From: CBDAPE01 sp965198325 | GTDB lineage: Bacteria; Pseudomonadota; Alphaproteobacteria; UBA828; JAPUJA01 | Assembly: GCA_965198325.1 (NCBI GenBank) | Contig: CBDAPE010000015.1 | Coordinates: forward strand, 186,001-250,000 | Length of the DNA: 64,000 nt | Direction of reading: 5' to 3' | Translations under genes and position numbers: made by a program | In this document: positions 29,913-40,650 of the stretch, piece after piece | How positions within the stretch are numbered: position 1 is the stretch's first letter | How the letters are laid out: the number at the start of each line of letters is the position of its first letter | The notes under the pieces: generated by a model | Databases searched by the model: none | What the model was told of the DNA's origin: nothing | What the model saw: the letters and a program-made list of their open reading frames with translations, nothing else

Positions 29913-30278
29913 ATGACCAAGACCGTGCTCATCGTCGAGGACAACGCGCTGAACATGAAGCTCATGCGCGACCTGCTTCAGGCGTCGGGCTACGAAACCC
30001 TGCAGAGCGACAACGGCAAGCACGCCTTCGATCTCGTGCGCGAGAATAAGCCCGATCTCGTCCTCATGGATATCCAGCTTCCAGACGTCTCGGGCCTCGA
30101 TGTGACCCGCTGGCTCAAGGAAGACGACACGCTCAAGCACATCCCGATCATCGCGGTCACCGCGCTCGCCTTCCGGGGCGACGAGGAGCGGGTCCTCGAA
30201 GCGGGTTGCGACGCCTATATCTCGAAGCCGATTTCGATTGCCGAATTCCTGGAGCAGGTCAAGAGCATTCTCGAATAG
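29913..30278 (+). CDS. divK: Single-domain response regulator DivK
   Basis: A 121-residue receiver domain with no output domain. The acidic pocket is VEDN (residues 8-9), the phosphoacceptor Asp is in LVLMDIQLPD (near 53), the conserved Thr is in VTALAF, and the Lys is in ISKPIS. Sequence follows Caulobacter DivK closely (KTVLIVEDNALNMKLMRDLL, KPDLVLMDIQLPDVSGL, YISKPISIAEFLEQVK). DivK works with the DivJ/PleC kinases and DivL to control CckA and hence the master regulator CtrA in alphaproteobacterial cell-cycle control. The usual neighbour pleD is absent here. Confidence 0.9.
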   Translation: MTKTVLIVEDNALNMKLMRDLLQASGYETLQSDNGKHAFDLVRENKPDLVLMDIQLPDVSGLDVTRWLKEDDTLKHIPIIAVTALAFRGDEERVLEAGCDAYISKPISIAEFLEQVKSILE

Positions 30279-30368
30279 GCCGCCGGATTCGCTCAAAAAA
30301 TTCGCCTGCTGCGCTTGCCTGAAGTGCCGACTCGCCGCGCCCGGGCAATTCCGCCCAAATCGGTAAAA

Positions 30369-30451
30369 TTAACCATAATAGATATATAGATCGACCGCCC
30401 CGTTAACCAAACACGGGTATTGGTCAAACTATTCTTGTCGTCGTTAACCAT
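30369..30451. promoter_or_regulatory. Cluster of TTAACCAT boxes (possible CtrA half-sites)
   Basis: The 286-bp gap between divK and the RTX gene holds TTAACCAT at 30369-30376 and 30444-30451, and GTTAACCA at 30402-30409, in an AT-rich stretch. TTAACCAT is a reported CtrA-associated half-motif in Caulobacter. Three occurrences within 85 bp suggest CtrA-type control of the downstream secreted protein. No full TTAA-N7-TTAA site was found, and the placement beside divK could be coincidence. Confidence 0.45.
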
Positions 30452-30565
30452 AAAGGTGGGCGAATTTCTTGACGATTTCCGTCCAACCGATTACGCTCGG
30501 TCAAGCAGCGAAGCAGTCGTTACAAGACTGCACGATCGGCCTCGGGAGCCGGGAGGAACAGGGTC

Positions 30566-33500
30566 ATTTCGGTCAACGCACAAACATATCCTGATCTGAT
30601 CTCCGCGGCGATCGCCCCCGCGGCAGGCGGGTTGGCCGGATCCCTGATCGTCATAATCGAGGCGGAAGCGGGACCCAATCCCCTTTTCGTCCCCAACGGC
30701 AACATGCTGCTGACCGCGGACTTCGTTCGCGAGGGCTCCGATTTGTTGCTGGTCGGCGCGGACGGCGCGAAGGTGCTGATGCGCAACTATCTCGACCTCG
30801 ACGCACCCCCCGATCTGATGACCGCGAAGGGCGCCCTGCTCAAGGTGGCTCTTGTGCTGCGCCTCGCGGGGCCCGAAGCGCCGGGTCAGTACGCCTAGGG
30901 CGATCTCGCGCTGGGCGCAGAGCCGATCGGTCAGGTCGACGACGTCGCCGGCGATGTGACCGCGACCCGGATCGACGGTACGACGGTTACGCTCAATATC
31001 CGGCGATCCCGTCTATATGGGCGATATCCTGGAAACCGGCGACGGCGGCGCCATCACTATCGTCTTTGCCGACGAATCGACCTTCTCGCTGGGCGAGGGC
31101 GGCCGCATGGTGCTCGACGAGCTGGTCTACGACCCGGTCACGGCCGAGGGCAGCTCGGCGTTCTCGGTGCTGACCGGCGTCTTCGTCTTCGTCTCGAGCG
31201 AGATCGCGCCAAACAATCCCGACGGCATGATCGTTTCAACCCCGGTCGCCGTCGTCGGCATCCGCGGCACCCACGGCGGTGGCAAGGCCGATGCCGACGG
31301 CCAGGAGAACCTCACCACCCTGTTCAAGGATCCGGGCGGCACCACGGGCACCCTCGTGGTCAGGAACGCCTCGGGCGAGGTCATCATCGACGTGCCCGGC
31401 CTCTCGACCACGATTCTGAGCCAGTTTCTGCCCCCCGACCAGCCGTTCTTCCTCTCCGGCGGCGAGCTGGGCAACCTGTTCAAGCAGGTCGGCCAGGTGC
31501 TGCCCGCCGACCAGAAGGAGCGGCTCGAGGAAGCGGTCAAAGAGGCCAACGATCGCGACGAAAGCAATCGCAGCGACGAAGAAGCCCTCAACCTCGCCGA
31601 CATCGCGCCCGAGGCGGGTGGCGACGGCGAAGGCGACGGCGAGCCCGTGGCCGACGTCGTGGTATCGGGCGATCCCGTCGACGACGTGCTGGTCGGCGAC
31701 ATTGTCGAGGACGTGGTCGAAGACATCCTCGCCGATATCCTCGAAATCCTCGCCGCACCCGTGGAGACGCCCGCCCCTAGCGGTGGTGGCGGCGGTGACG
31801 ACGATGACGATGACATAGTCATCGTTGAGCCCGAACCCGAGCCCGAACCCGACCCCTCGACCTTTACCGGCGATGGCGTGGGCAGCGCGTCCGTGGGCAA
31901 CGACATCTTCCTGGGCGGCAATTTCATCGAGCTCGGCCTCGACGACAACGGGGCGCTCGGGCTCCTGGCAACCGCGCCGACCCAGTTCCACAACGTCATC
32001 GACAACCAGTTGTCGATGGTCGCCGACGCGGATGGCTTCGACAGCGGCGCCGCCCAGACTTCCGACGACTTCTTTCTACCGGGCAGCCCGGTCGAGAACT
32101 TCACGATCGGATTCGGCACCGTATCGACCGGTGGCACGACCAATTTTACGAACACGCAGAAGAGCTTCACCACCGAGATCACCATGGCCGCGACCGACCA
32201 GACGAGCGGCACGACGCTTCAGGCCCAGCATATCGGCACCGCGAATTCGCAGCTCCAGGTCACCCAAGTCATCAGCTTCGACGACGACGATACGTTCTTC
32301 ACCACAACCATCACCCTGGAGAACGTCTCGGGCGGCTCGCTGTTCAACCTCCGCTACATGCGCAACAACGACCCCGATCTGGATTCCAATGTCGGCGGCG
32401 GCGCGACCACCAACAACGACGTACGCAGCAATCCGACGGGCGGTATCGGCGACGCTATCGTCGTCGCCGAGGGCCAGCAATCCGGGTTGTTCGCCTCCTA
32501 TTTTGCGGAAAACGACGGCACCGGCGCCGAGGCGCGGGTGAGCGCATTTGGGTTCGAAAACACCGACCCGTTTGCGACGAGCGCGTTCAATACCCCGGTC
32601 GACCCGGATGGCACCTCGGGCGATATCGGCATCACCATCGTGTTCGACGTCGGCACTCTGGCCGACGGCGCGACGTCGACCTTCTCCTTCCGCCAGTCGA
32701 TCAATACCGCGACCTCGGGCAACGACCTGATCGTCGGGGGCAGCCCGGACACCATCGACGGCGGCGCGGGCAACGACGAGATCCTCGGGCTTGGCGACGC
32801 CGACAGCCTGACCGGCGGCACCGGCAACGACGCTCTGGACGGCGGCACCGGCGATGACACGCTTGAGGGTGGCTCGGGCAACGACACGCTTCAGGGCGGC
32901 GCGGGTGACGATAATCTCGACGGGGGCGCTGGAACCGACCTCGGCGATTTCTCCGACGGGACGAGCGCGGTGACGGTTGACCTCTCCGTTGCGACCGCTC
33001 AGGCCGTTGGTGGTGGACTGGGAACCGATACCCTGAGCGCCATCGAGAACCTGCTTGGTTCGAATTTCGGCGACACGCTAACGGGCGATACGGGCGTCAA
33101 CGTGCTGATTGGCGGAACGGGTGACGACCTACTCGACGGCGGTGCCGGAAACGATACGGCGGATTACAGCGCGGCGACGTCGACGGGCGTGACGGTCGAT
33201 CTAACGGTGAGCGCCGGCCAGACCGTCAGCGCGACGGAAGGTCTCGATACGCTATCCAACATCGAGAACGTGACCGGTTCCGATCAAGCGGACAGCCTCA
33301 CCGGCGATGGCAGCGCCAACGTTCTCTCCGGCGGAACGGGCAATGACACCCTGCAGGGCGGCGCGGGCGACGATAGTCTCGACGGGGGCGCTGGAACCGA
33401 CCTCGGCGATTTCTCCGATGGGACGAGCGCGGTGACGGTTGACCTCTCCGTTACGACCGCTCAGGCGGTTGGGGGCGGCCTGGGAACCGATACCCTGAGC

Positions 33501-36500
33501 GCCATCGAGAACCTGCTTGGTTCGAATTTCGGCGACACGCTAACGGGCAATACGGGTGCCAACCTGCTGACCGGCGGGTCCGGCAACGACGAGCTCGACG
33601 GCGGCACGGGCACCGATATTCTCGAAGGCGGCGCCGATACGGATTCGCTCGACGGCGGAACCGGCGACGATTCGCTCGACGGCGGCCAGGGGCTGAACAA
33701 TCTCACCGGCGGCGCGGGCAACGATACCTACGTCTTCGACCCGGGGACGGAGGAGAGCGTTCAGGTCCACCTGGCGTCCGATACCGGCGGCACCGCCGAC
33801 ACCTTCTTCGTCGCCACCGGCACCATCGGCCAGCTCACCATCGATCCCACGCTGGGAAACGTCTCTCTCGAGGGCAACAACCTGCTGGTCTCGAACCGGG
33901 AGGAGCTCGAGGAGAAGATTGTCTTCATCGACGATTTCCTGACCACGGGAACGATCGAGAACTTCGTGTTTGAAAGCGTCGGCACGACCCCGTTCGTGTT
34001 CACGACGACGGCCGGCGGGACGAGCAACGACCTCGCGGTGCTCACCACTTCGACCACCGCCTTCGACGGCGGCACCGGCAACGACGTGCTCTATGCCAGC
34101 ACCGCCGCCACGACTCTGATCGGCGACACCGGCGAGGACTTCCTGATCGGCTCCGCCGGCGCCGACACGCTGCAGGGCGGTGACGGCAACGACGGCTTGT
34201 TCGGCGCTGCGGGCGCCGACACCCTTCAGGGCGGCGCGGGCAACGACCGTCTCGAAGGCGGCGCGGGCAACGATTCGCTCGAGGGCGGGACGGGCAACGA
34301 TACCTATATCGTCGGCTCGGGCGATGCCGCGAATATCAGCGATACGAGCGGCACCGATACCCTGCTCGTCGACGACGATGTCGACTTTCCCTTCGACATC
34401 GCCTTGAGCGGCACCACCCTGGACTTCGATTTCCGCGACGGCTCGGGTACCGAATTCCTGGTTACGGCCGACCAGTCCACCAACAGCCTCGAGCAGGTCC
34501 AGGCCGAATCCGGGAGCGGCCCGCTTCTCATTCCCAATGGCAATATGCTGGTCGTCGCGGACTTCGTCCGCCAGGGTCCCGACCTGCTGCTCCGCGGCCC
34601 CGACGGCAGCCAGGTCCTGATCCGCGATTATCTCGGCCTCGACGATCCCCCCGATTTGATGACCGTCAAGGGCGCCCTGCTCAAGGCGGCGCTCGTGCTT
34701 CGCCTGGCGGGCCCCGAGGCCCCGGGGCAGTTCGCCCAGGGCGATCTGGCGCTGGGCACCGAGCCGATCGGCCAGGTCGACGACGCCATCGGCACGGTGA
34801 CCGCGACCCGCGTCGACGGCACGACGGTCACGCTCAACTCGGGCGACCCGGTCTATATAGGCGATATCCTGGAAACCGGCGACGGCGGCGCCATCACCAT
34901 CGTCTTCGCCGACGAATCGACATTCTCGCTGGGCGAGGGTGGTCGCATGGTGCTCGACGAGCTGGTCTACGATCCGGTCACGGCGGAGGGCACCTCGGCG
35001 TTCTCAGTGCTGACCGGCGTGTTCGTCTTCGTGAGCGGCGAGATCGCCGCCCAGAACCCGGGCCAGATGACCATCTCGACGCCCGTGGCCGTGGTCGGCA
35101 TCCGGGGCACCCACGGCGGCGGCCAGGCCGACGCGGACGGCGAGGAGAACTGGGTCACCCTGTTCAAGGACCCGGGCGGAACCACGGGCACGCTGGTCGT
35201 CTACAACACGTCGGGCGAGGTGATCCTCGACGTGCCCGGCCTCTCGACCACGATCCTGAGCCAGTTCCTGCCGCCCGACGAGGCGTTTTACATGTCGGGC
35301 AGCCAGCTCGCCGACATGTTCGACCAGGTCAGCCAGGTCCTGCCCCCCGACCAGAAGCAGCGCCTCGACGACGCCGTCGACGAGGCCAGCAAGCGTGACG
35401 AGGAGAGCCGCGGCGAGGACGCGCCGCCGCCGCCCGATGCCCAGCCCGAGGGCGAAACGGGCGACGTGGCCTCCGCACCCGCCGACGACACTCTGGTGGG
35501 CGACGTCGCCGCCGACGTGGTCGAGGACATCTTGGCCGACATCCTCGACGTGCTGGCCGAGTCCGGCGACGTCCCGGACGATCCCGGGGGCGGCGGCAGC
35601 GAGCCGGACGACGACGACATCGACCAGGCCAACAACGCGGCCACCGAAACCACCGTGGACCCAGATCCGAGCGCCGCGCGCAGCACGCTGGTCAACAACG
35701 AAATCTTCATCGGTGGCAATTTCATCGAGTTGGGCATCGCGCAAAACGGCGCATTGGGCTCGATGGGCACCGCGCCGACGAACTTCAATCCCTCCGCCAA
35801 CGAAACCCAGCTCTCGATGACCTCGGACGAGGACGGCTTCGGCACCGGCAATGCGCCGACGACAAGCGATCATTTCCTGCCGGGCGAGGAGGTCGAGAAT
35901 TTCACGGTCAATTTCTCGAGCACCTCGGGCGGCGCTACCACGGAGTTCACGAACACGCAGCAGGGCACCACGACCGAGATCACCATGGCCGAGAGCAACC
36001 TGTCGAGCGGCACGACTCTCAAGGCCCAGCATGTGGGCACCGCCAATACCCAGCTCCAGGTCACCCAGACGATCCAGTTCGACGAGGCGGACAGCTTCTT
36101 CAAGACCACGATCATCCTGGAGAACGTCGATGCCCAGTCGCTGTTCAACATCCGCTACATGCGCAATAGCGACCCCGACCAGGATTTCGATACTCCGAGC
36201 ACCTTCTTTACGCTGAACGACGTGCGCGCGAACCCGTCGGGCGGGGTAGGCGATGCCATCGTGGTTGCGCAAGGCGCAACATCGGGGGTCTCGACCGCCT
36301 ACTTCGCCGAGTCCGTTGTGACCGGCGACGCCGAGGCGCGGGTCTCGGTACCGGGAACCTCCCTGTCCTATTTCGATCCCGACGTGGCCGCCGTCTTCGA
36401 TACGCCGGTCGATCCGGGCGGCACGAGCGCCGATACGGGCATGACGATCGTCTTCGACGTCGGTACCCTCGCGCCCGGCGGCACGGCGACGTTCTCCTTC

Positions 36501-37163
36501 TTCACCTCGCTCAACATCGCGACCGATGGCAACGACATGATCGTCGGCGCCAGCCCGGACACCATCGACGGCGGCGCGGGCAACGACGAGATCATCGGGC
36601 TGGCCGATGCGGATACGCTCACCGGCGGGTCGGGCAACGACGAGCTCGACGGCGGCACCGGCAACGACGACCTGAACGGCGGCACGGGCGACGACGAGCT
36701 CCTGGGCGGCACGGGCGTCGACCAGCAGACGGGCGGCTCCGGCGCAGACATCTTCGAATACGAATCGACCGGCGACGGCACCGCGGCCGCCGACGGCACC
36801 GTGGGCGCGAAGACCGGCGATCGGATCCTCGATTTCGAAACCGGAACCGACCAGTTCAGCTTCCTGAGCAGCGCGTTCGGGCTGGGTGTGGGCGGCCTGA
36901 CCCAGAATACCGACTTCTTCATCTTTTCGAGCGGCACGGGCTACGACGGCACCTCGGCGAGCTTCACGGCCGCCGGGCTGAGCGACGACACGCCCGGCGC
37001 CCAGGCCGACTATTTCGTCTTCGACACCACCCAGACGGCGGGCAGCGAATCGGGCACGCTCTATTACGACGACGACATCGGCACCAACGGCTTTACGGTC
37101 GTGACCACGGTCGAGGGCAATGCCGTCGCGGTCGGCGACATGCAGGTGCTCGCGACCGTCTGA
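30566..37163 (+). pseudogene. Giant duplicated FecR/RTX secreted protein, 5' end broken
   Basis: About 2,200 codons with two tandem modules. Each has a LxxPNGNMLLxADFVR leader, a FecR-like domain (GDILETGDGGAITIVFADESTFSLGEGGRMVLDELVYDP, ending TPVAVVGIRGTHGGG in both), an acidic linker, a conserved NxIFxGGNFIELG domain and RTX repeats (GGxGNDxL). The second copy ends in an RTX-type C-terminus, consistent with type I secretion and calcium binding. Module 1 starts near 30640, module 2 near 34520. Damage relative to module 2: CAG to TAG at 30896-30898, and one inserted base near 30995-30999. There is also no ATG at the expected start; ATT at 30566 follows AGGAGGAAC. An intact frame of 2048 codons starts at ATG 31017 but lacks half of the first FecR region. 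Confidence 0.8.
32880..33550 (+). repeat. About 200-bp imperfect direct repeat inside RTX region
   Basis: Two nearly identical stretches, about 32884-33088 and 33344-33548, encode GGAGDD(N/S)LDGGAGTDLGDFSDG followed by a TSAVTVDLS...GTDTLSAIENLLGSNFGDTLTG segment. They differ by scattered substitutions only. Such repeats allow unequal recombination, and they are part of the RTX array rather than a mobile element. Confidence 0.8.
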
Positions 37164-37406
37164 CCGCCCGCTCCGCCCGGACTAAATACCCCCTATAAAA
37201 AGGGACTTATAAGCTAATATTGACCCCGCGCCCCGTTTCATTCACTATCCCCATTGCTGCCAAGATCAAGCACGAGCGACCCATGTCGGGTTGCCCGTGA
37301 ATAGAACACCGCCCCGGCGGGAATAAACAGGAATCCACCTCGCTCGTGTGTTGCTTGGCAGCCGACTCCGGCACCCGCCGGGACGCACACGGGGAGGAAA
37401 TCCGTC

Positions 37407-37757
37407 ATGAAACTCATTGCTATGGCCGTGAGCGCTTGTCTGATCGGGGCCAGTGCAGCGCTTGCTTGTGATGACCACATCGGGGCCCGTGCGAGATTGA
37501 AGATTGGAGCCGATCGCCGGGGACTCTTTTGGAACCTTTGTGATCGGGGCGTGCGAACTCTTTTGGGGATCGAAGGGGTTGCAACCTGTGATACTGGCTT
37601 TATCAGGATACGTCTCTATGACGGCGAAGGTGACGGCCAGCGGTTCTTGGGAACGGCAGAGGGCTTCATAGACGGCCACGTTTTCAGTGCCCTTGCTACA
37701 AACTTGGACACGCCGAAGAACCTCTCCATCAAATACAGCATTGACCCGAATTGGTGA
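37407..37757 (+). CDS. Small secreted protein, transposon 2 cargo
   Basis: A 116-residue protein with a clear signal peptide (MKLIAMAVSACLIGASAALA, cleavage after ALA before CDDH). The mature 95 residues contain four cysteines, probably two disulfides, and a C-terminal NLSIKYSIDPNW. An AGGAGGAAA ribosome site precedes the ATG by a few bases. No family recognised. The next cargo gene starts 7 bp after its stop, so the two form an operon. Transposon 1 also carries a small secreted protein at the same relative place, with no clear sequence similarity. Confidence 0.65.
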   Translation: MKLIAMAVSACLIGASAALACDDHIGARARLKIGADRRGLFWNLCDRGVRTLLGIEGVATCDTGFIRIRLYDGEGDGQRFLGTAEGFIDGHVFSALATNLDTPKNLSIKYSIDPNW

Positions 37758-37944
37758 GGAAATCATGATCGCAAAACACCCGACCAGCGGCACCGAAAAA
37801 GTGATCTTGGGTTCGCGCCACAGGCAATGGAGTTTCCTGTTTGGCTGGATTTACTACGCCGGGAAGGGAATGTGGGGCCCGGCGGCCCTAAGTTTTACGC
37901 GATTATCCCCTTAACGCAACAGTAGGGATCGGCATGATGGCCGG

Positions 37945-38298
37945 ATGCAGATTGGTTTACTTCGTGCCGCGACCGGCGCGTGTCAGCTCTTTGGATGCTT
38001 CGGTTTCATCGAAATTCGATGGGGTGGAGCCGAAGTAATGTTTGATGGGCAGCTAATCGATCCCTTCTTCATCGAGGCCGCAAGCGTCTTCCTGATCGCG
38101 TTTGGAACATTAGCTCTATTCGGCCTCTGTTGGAATTGGATATCGAAATGGAAATGGGTGTCCAATCTCCTCGCCTCCAAACCCCAAGCGTTTGGGGATC
38201 TATATCAAGAAATTGTGGAGCGACGGGACGAAATAGCATCCATATTGGATGAGAAACCAAGCCCAGGGAAGCGCTCATCTATATTGCGCGACTTGTAG
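37945..38298 (+). CDS. Membrane protein, cargo of nested IS1595 element
   Basis: A 117-residue protein with a hydrophobic segment (FFIEAASVFLIAFGTLALFGLCWNWIS, about 45-70) followed by a basic and then helical tail. No family recognised. After its TAG another frame stays open to the TGA at 38466-38468, with protein-like sequence (EALIYIARLVELEECLSSLGIK...LMMMARDARTND). The natural protein may therefore be longer and interrupted by a frameshift near 38240-38290. Beyond that, no gene is seen before the transposase. Confidence 0.45.
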   Translation: MQIGLLRAATGACQLFGCFGFIEIRWGGAEVMFDGQLIDPFFIEAASVFLIAFGTLALFGLCWNWISKWKWVSNLLASKPQAFGDLYQEIVERRDEIASILDEKPSPGKRSSILRDL

Positions 38299-38517
38299 AA
38301 TTGGAGGAATGCCTTTCGAGCTTGGGCATAAAGACACCGCGACCAATACCCATGATTGACAATTTGCAAGAAAATCGTCCGACCATTGTCGCGTGGAGTA
38401 CGTTTCTAATGATGATGGCGCGGGACGCTCGAACTAACGACCTTGTGGCTGCGAAAAAACAGGAGTGATGGATGTCTTCGATGACGCGATTTGACACCCT
38501 TCTCCGCGCCGTCCTAA

Positions 38518-39372
38518 CTAAAGGCTCGCCACCAGATCGCCGAAAATCCGTTCGGGCTGCTTCCGCCTGTTGTAGCGGTACTCAAACTCCTTCACGTACT
38601 TCTGAAGGTGCTTCTTCGAAACGTGAACGTGAGTCCCACGGATCGACAGCTTCAGGCGCGACCAAAACCCCTCAAGGCCGTTGACGTGGCAATCGCCGTC
38701 CACATATTCCCCGGCTCCATGGTTGACCGTCTCGTGTTCGAACCCGGCCTTGTCCAGTCCGTTATAGGACGCCAGCTCGTCGCTGTTGACCGTGCTGCCA
38801 TGATCGACGTTCTCTTTGATGATCGGATGCAGCGTCTTTTTGCGAACGTCCGGAACAACCTTCGTCATTACATCGCCGTCGCGTTCCAACATCCCGAACA
38901 CGACCGTCTTGCCGGGAGCCCCGCGTCCGCGCTTCCCGCCCGACCGCTTCCCGCCAACGTAGGTCTCATCGACCTCGACGATCCCGCCCAGCGGCGTCTC
39001 GCCGTCCGTATCGGCCATGTACTTGCGGATTTCGTGCGCCATGCGCCATGCGGTCTTGTACGTCACGCCAAGCTCGCGTTGCAGTTCCATCGCGGCCACG
39101 CCGTGCCGGGAATTGGAGAACAAGTGCATCGCATAGAACCACTTGTGAAGCGGCGTGCGCGAGCGCTCCATTATCGTGCCCACGGTCGGATGCAACTGGT
39201 GTTTGCAGTGCTGGCACACATAGGCGCGCTCGCGTGTCATGCGATAGAATTTGCCGTGCGTGCCGCACTTCGGGCAGTCCAGCTCCGTTCCGCCGTAGCG
39301 CTCTACCATGATACGCTTCAAGCACGCTTCGTCGTCTGGGAACTGCTGTTGAAATTCGTAGAACGTGGTCAT
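38518..39372 (-). CDS. IS1595-family transposase (nested element)
   Basis: A 284-residue DDE transposase. A zinc ribbon (CPKC near 33, CQHC near 54) is followed by a helix-turn-helix region (MELQRELGVTYKTAWRMAHEIRK). The core follows: VEVDETYVGGK near 136, TVNSDELASY near 195, and the third site in NGLEGFWSRLKLSIRGTHVHVS. It is clearly a different lineage from the 310-residue transposases at 21632 and 40647. The ORF is intact, and the perfect target duplication argues for recent activity. Confidence 0.9.
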   Translation of the reverse strand: MTTFYEFQQQFPDDEACLKRIMVERYGGTELDCPKCGTHGKFYRMTRERAYVCQHCKHQLHPTVGTIMERSRTPLHKWFYAMHLFSNSRHGVAAMELQRELGVTYKTAWRMAHEIRKYMADTDGETPLGGIVEVDETYVGGKRSGGKRGRGAPGKTVVFGMLERDGDVMTKVVPDVRKKTLHPIIKENVDHGSTVNSDELASYNGLDKAGFEHETVNHGAGEYVDGDCHVNGLEGFWSRLKLSIRGTHVHVSKKHLQKYVKEFEYRYNRRKQPERIFGDLVASL

Positions 39373-39608
39373 GGCGACCTCCTATGTACTGAGAATAGGG
39401 ATCGACTAGTGTTGCGTCAAGGGGATAATCGCGAAGTTTTATCACGGCCAATGGACTGTTCGGTATCATGCCGCTTTGGAACAGGAGCATCGTGCGCGGG
39501 TGGTACGAGAAGCAAGGCTGGAGCGTCCGAGACGACTAGCATTGGATGAGCGCCGCCCGGTTTCTTAACCGGAGGTGAATAGACTCGCGATCGTCGGTCT
39601 GATACAAG

Positions 39609-39638
39609 AAAATCCCCGGTTAGGAGCCGGGGGTTTTC
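39609..39638 (+). terminator. Intrinsic terminator after cargo operon
   Basis: CCCCGG, a 7-nt loop TTAGGAG and CCGGGG are followed by GTTTTC on the plus strand, with a matching A-run on the other side. It lies about 70 bp after the stop of the split cargo gene and could end transcription of the left cargo operon. The A-run could also make it work on the minus strand. Confidence 0.7.
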
Positions 39639-39742
39639 AGTGTGGCGTTTGCCGCCAAAGTCGGTCTATGCAATTCCGACTTTAGCCTAGCCGGACTACT
39701 CGGTCAAGCGTGGTGGACTTCGCCTAACAGGCGGGGTGCGCC

Positions 39743-40024
39743 ATGGCGACTGTTCAAGACAAATATCCTAACGACAGCAGACGGCTGACTGCTAAGGTAG
39801 TTAGGCTCAGTCAATCCGGAATATCGGCACCGGGATCGAAAGTGGGACAGACCGAAGGCCTTGAGCTTCAAGTGAATATTGAGGGTCAAGACCATGATAT
39901 TCTGCTACCGCTTGATGCATTGAATGACTACGGATTGACAGGTCCGGCGGCGGTAGCTGAGCTTCGTGGGATTCGGGAGGCTCTGGTAAACCTCTGCGAC
40001 GTCGTTGCTCAGCAAAAGAGATGA
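39743..40024 (+). CDS. Hypothetical protein, transposon 2 cargo
   Basis: A 93-residue soluble protein. The middle (GLELQVNIEGQDHDILLPLDALNDYGL) looks like beta strands, followed by a helical end (AAVAELRGIREALVNLCDVVAQQKR). Upstream GGCGGGGTGCGCC offers only a weak ribosome site. No family recognised. It is transcribed toward the two minus-strand cargo genes and has no clear promoter that I can name. Confidence 0.45.
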   Translation: MATVQDKYPNDSRRLTAKVVRLSQSGISAPGSKVGQTEGLELQVNIEGQDHDILLPLDALNDYGLTGPAAVAELRGIREALVNLCDVVAQQKR

Positions 40025-40121
40025 TGTTTGTGGACACGGCAAAGCACCTCGGCTAGATTAAACTAAGGTGATCGTCACCGTTTCGCCCCGTCCGGCTCCA
40101 ACCTGCGGGGCGTTTCTACGT

Positions 40122-40364
40122 CTAATCTGCGAGTAAGTCGTATTTCCCCTGAAGCTCAGGCAATACATGTTCAATAGCTTTCCAAAAATCTCCGGGCGGG
40201 TTTCCCTCGGGGTTGTGAGACACTGTCCAATTCGAACCGTCCTGGTTTTCGACGGCGACAATTTTCTTCCATTGACAATTGGGTTCTGATCCAAGTTGGT
40301 AGGGCCGGATCGCTTCATTAAGAAGCTCTTCCAATTCCTCTTTTGTCTTTTGTTCCTTGGCCAT
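40122..40364 (-). CDS. Small hypothetical protein, transposon 2 cargo
   Basis: An 80-residue acidic protein beginning MAKEQKTKEELEELLNEAI (helical, charged) and followed by a WKKIVAVENQDGSNWTVSHN segment. The ATG follows GGGAAAAG. It is the last gene of a minus-strand run transposase - 90-residue gene - this gene, 13 bp behind the preceding stop. The C-terminal half has the feel of a small fold with conserved tryptophans, but I cannot name a family. Confidence 0.5.
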   Translation of the reverse strand: MAKEQKTKEELEELLNEAIRPYQLGSEPNCQWKKIVAVENQDGSNWTVSHNPEGNPPGDFWKAIEHVLPELQGKYDLLAD

Positions 40365-40377
40365 CTTTTCCCTACTT

Positions 40378-40650
40378 TTAAAGAGCGTTGTGTTTCTTCA
40401 GAAAGTCTGCCAGTTCGTCTGCCCGCTTCCTCGCATCAACATATCCTTTGGCATCAGCGCGGGGATCAGATGTAAGCTCTAGGAGCCGTTGGTTATCTTT
40501 GTGCAGAGGGTTATTTTCTGTGTCCAAAAACACAGACAGAGATTGTTTCGCCGTCTTGAGTCGCGCTTCATAACAGGACATTTTGTCCAGACAGTGCTTT
40601 CTTTCCACGGCGGCTTCGCCGATTTGATTCATTATCTCGCCTTCCGTCAT
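40378..40650 (-). CDS. Helical hypothetical protein coupled to transposase
   Basis: A 90-residue, probably coiled-coil protein (MTEGEIMNQIGEAAVERKHCLDKM... RLKTAKQSL... KRADELADFLKKHNAL). Its ATG overlaps the stop of the IS1595-type transposase in an ATGA, so the two are translationally coupled. Direct coupling of a cargo gene to the transposase suggests a role in transposition or its control rather than passive cargo. No family recognised. Confidence 0.55.
   Translation of the reverse strand: MTEGEIMNQIGEAAVERKHCLDKMSCYEARLKTAKQSLSVFLDTENNPLHKDNQRLLELTSDPRADAKGYVDARKRADELADFLKKHNAL

Larger units (their letters stand above)
37898..39433 (-). mobile_element. IS1595-family element nested in transposon 2
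   Basis: A 1536-bp element with inverted ends CGCGATTATCCCCTT, the match extending to ACGCAACA with one mismatch. It has a perfect 8-bp target duplication, aagtttta (37890-37897 and 39434-39441). It encodes its own transposase (minus strand) and at least one plus-strand cargo gene. It belongs to a different subgroup from transposons 1 and 2, because its ends and transposase differ. Confidence 0.9.
37765..39540 (+). pseudogene. DUF2628-like small membrane protein split by nested IS
   Basis: The first 44 codons plus one base (37765-37897, MIAKHPTSGTEKVILGSRHRQW...) and the last part (39442-39540, ...MPLWNRSIVRGWYEKQGWSVRDD) are separated by an IS1595-type element. Dropping the IS and one 8-bp duplication (aagtttta) gives an uninterrupted 76-codon frame. 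The joined protein has a membrane-prone middle (FLFGWIYYAGKGMWGPAALSFITANGLFGIM) and a YEKQGW ending, resembling DUF2628 proteins. It is the second gene of a two-gene cargo operon, behind a small secreted protein. Confidence 0.8.

Noticed and set aside
28536..30296. A 586-codon minus-strand open frame opposite the GNAT/cNMP gene and divK
   Set aside because: It is a high-GC shadow; both plus-strand genes have clear domains and motifs.
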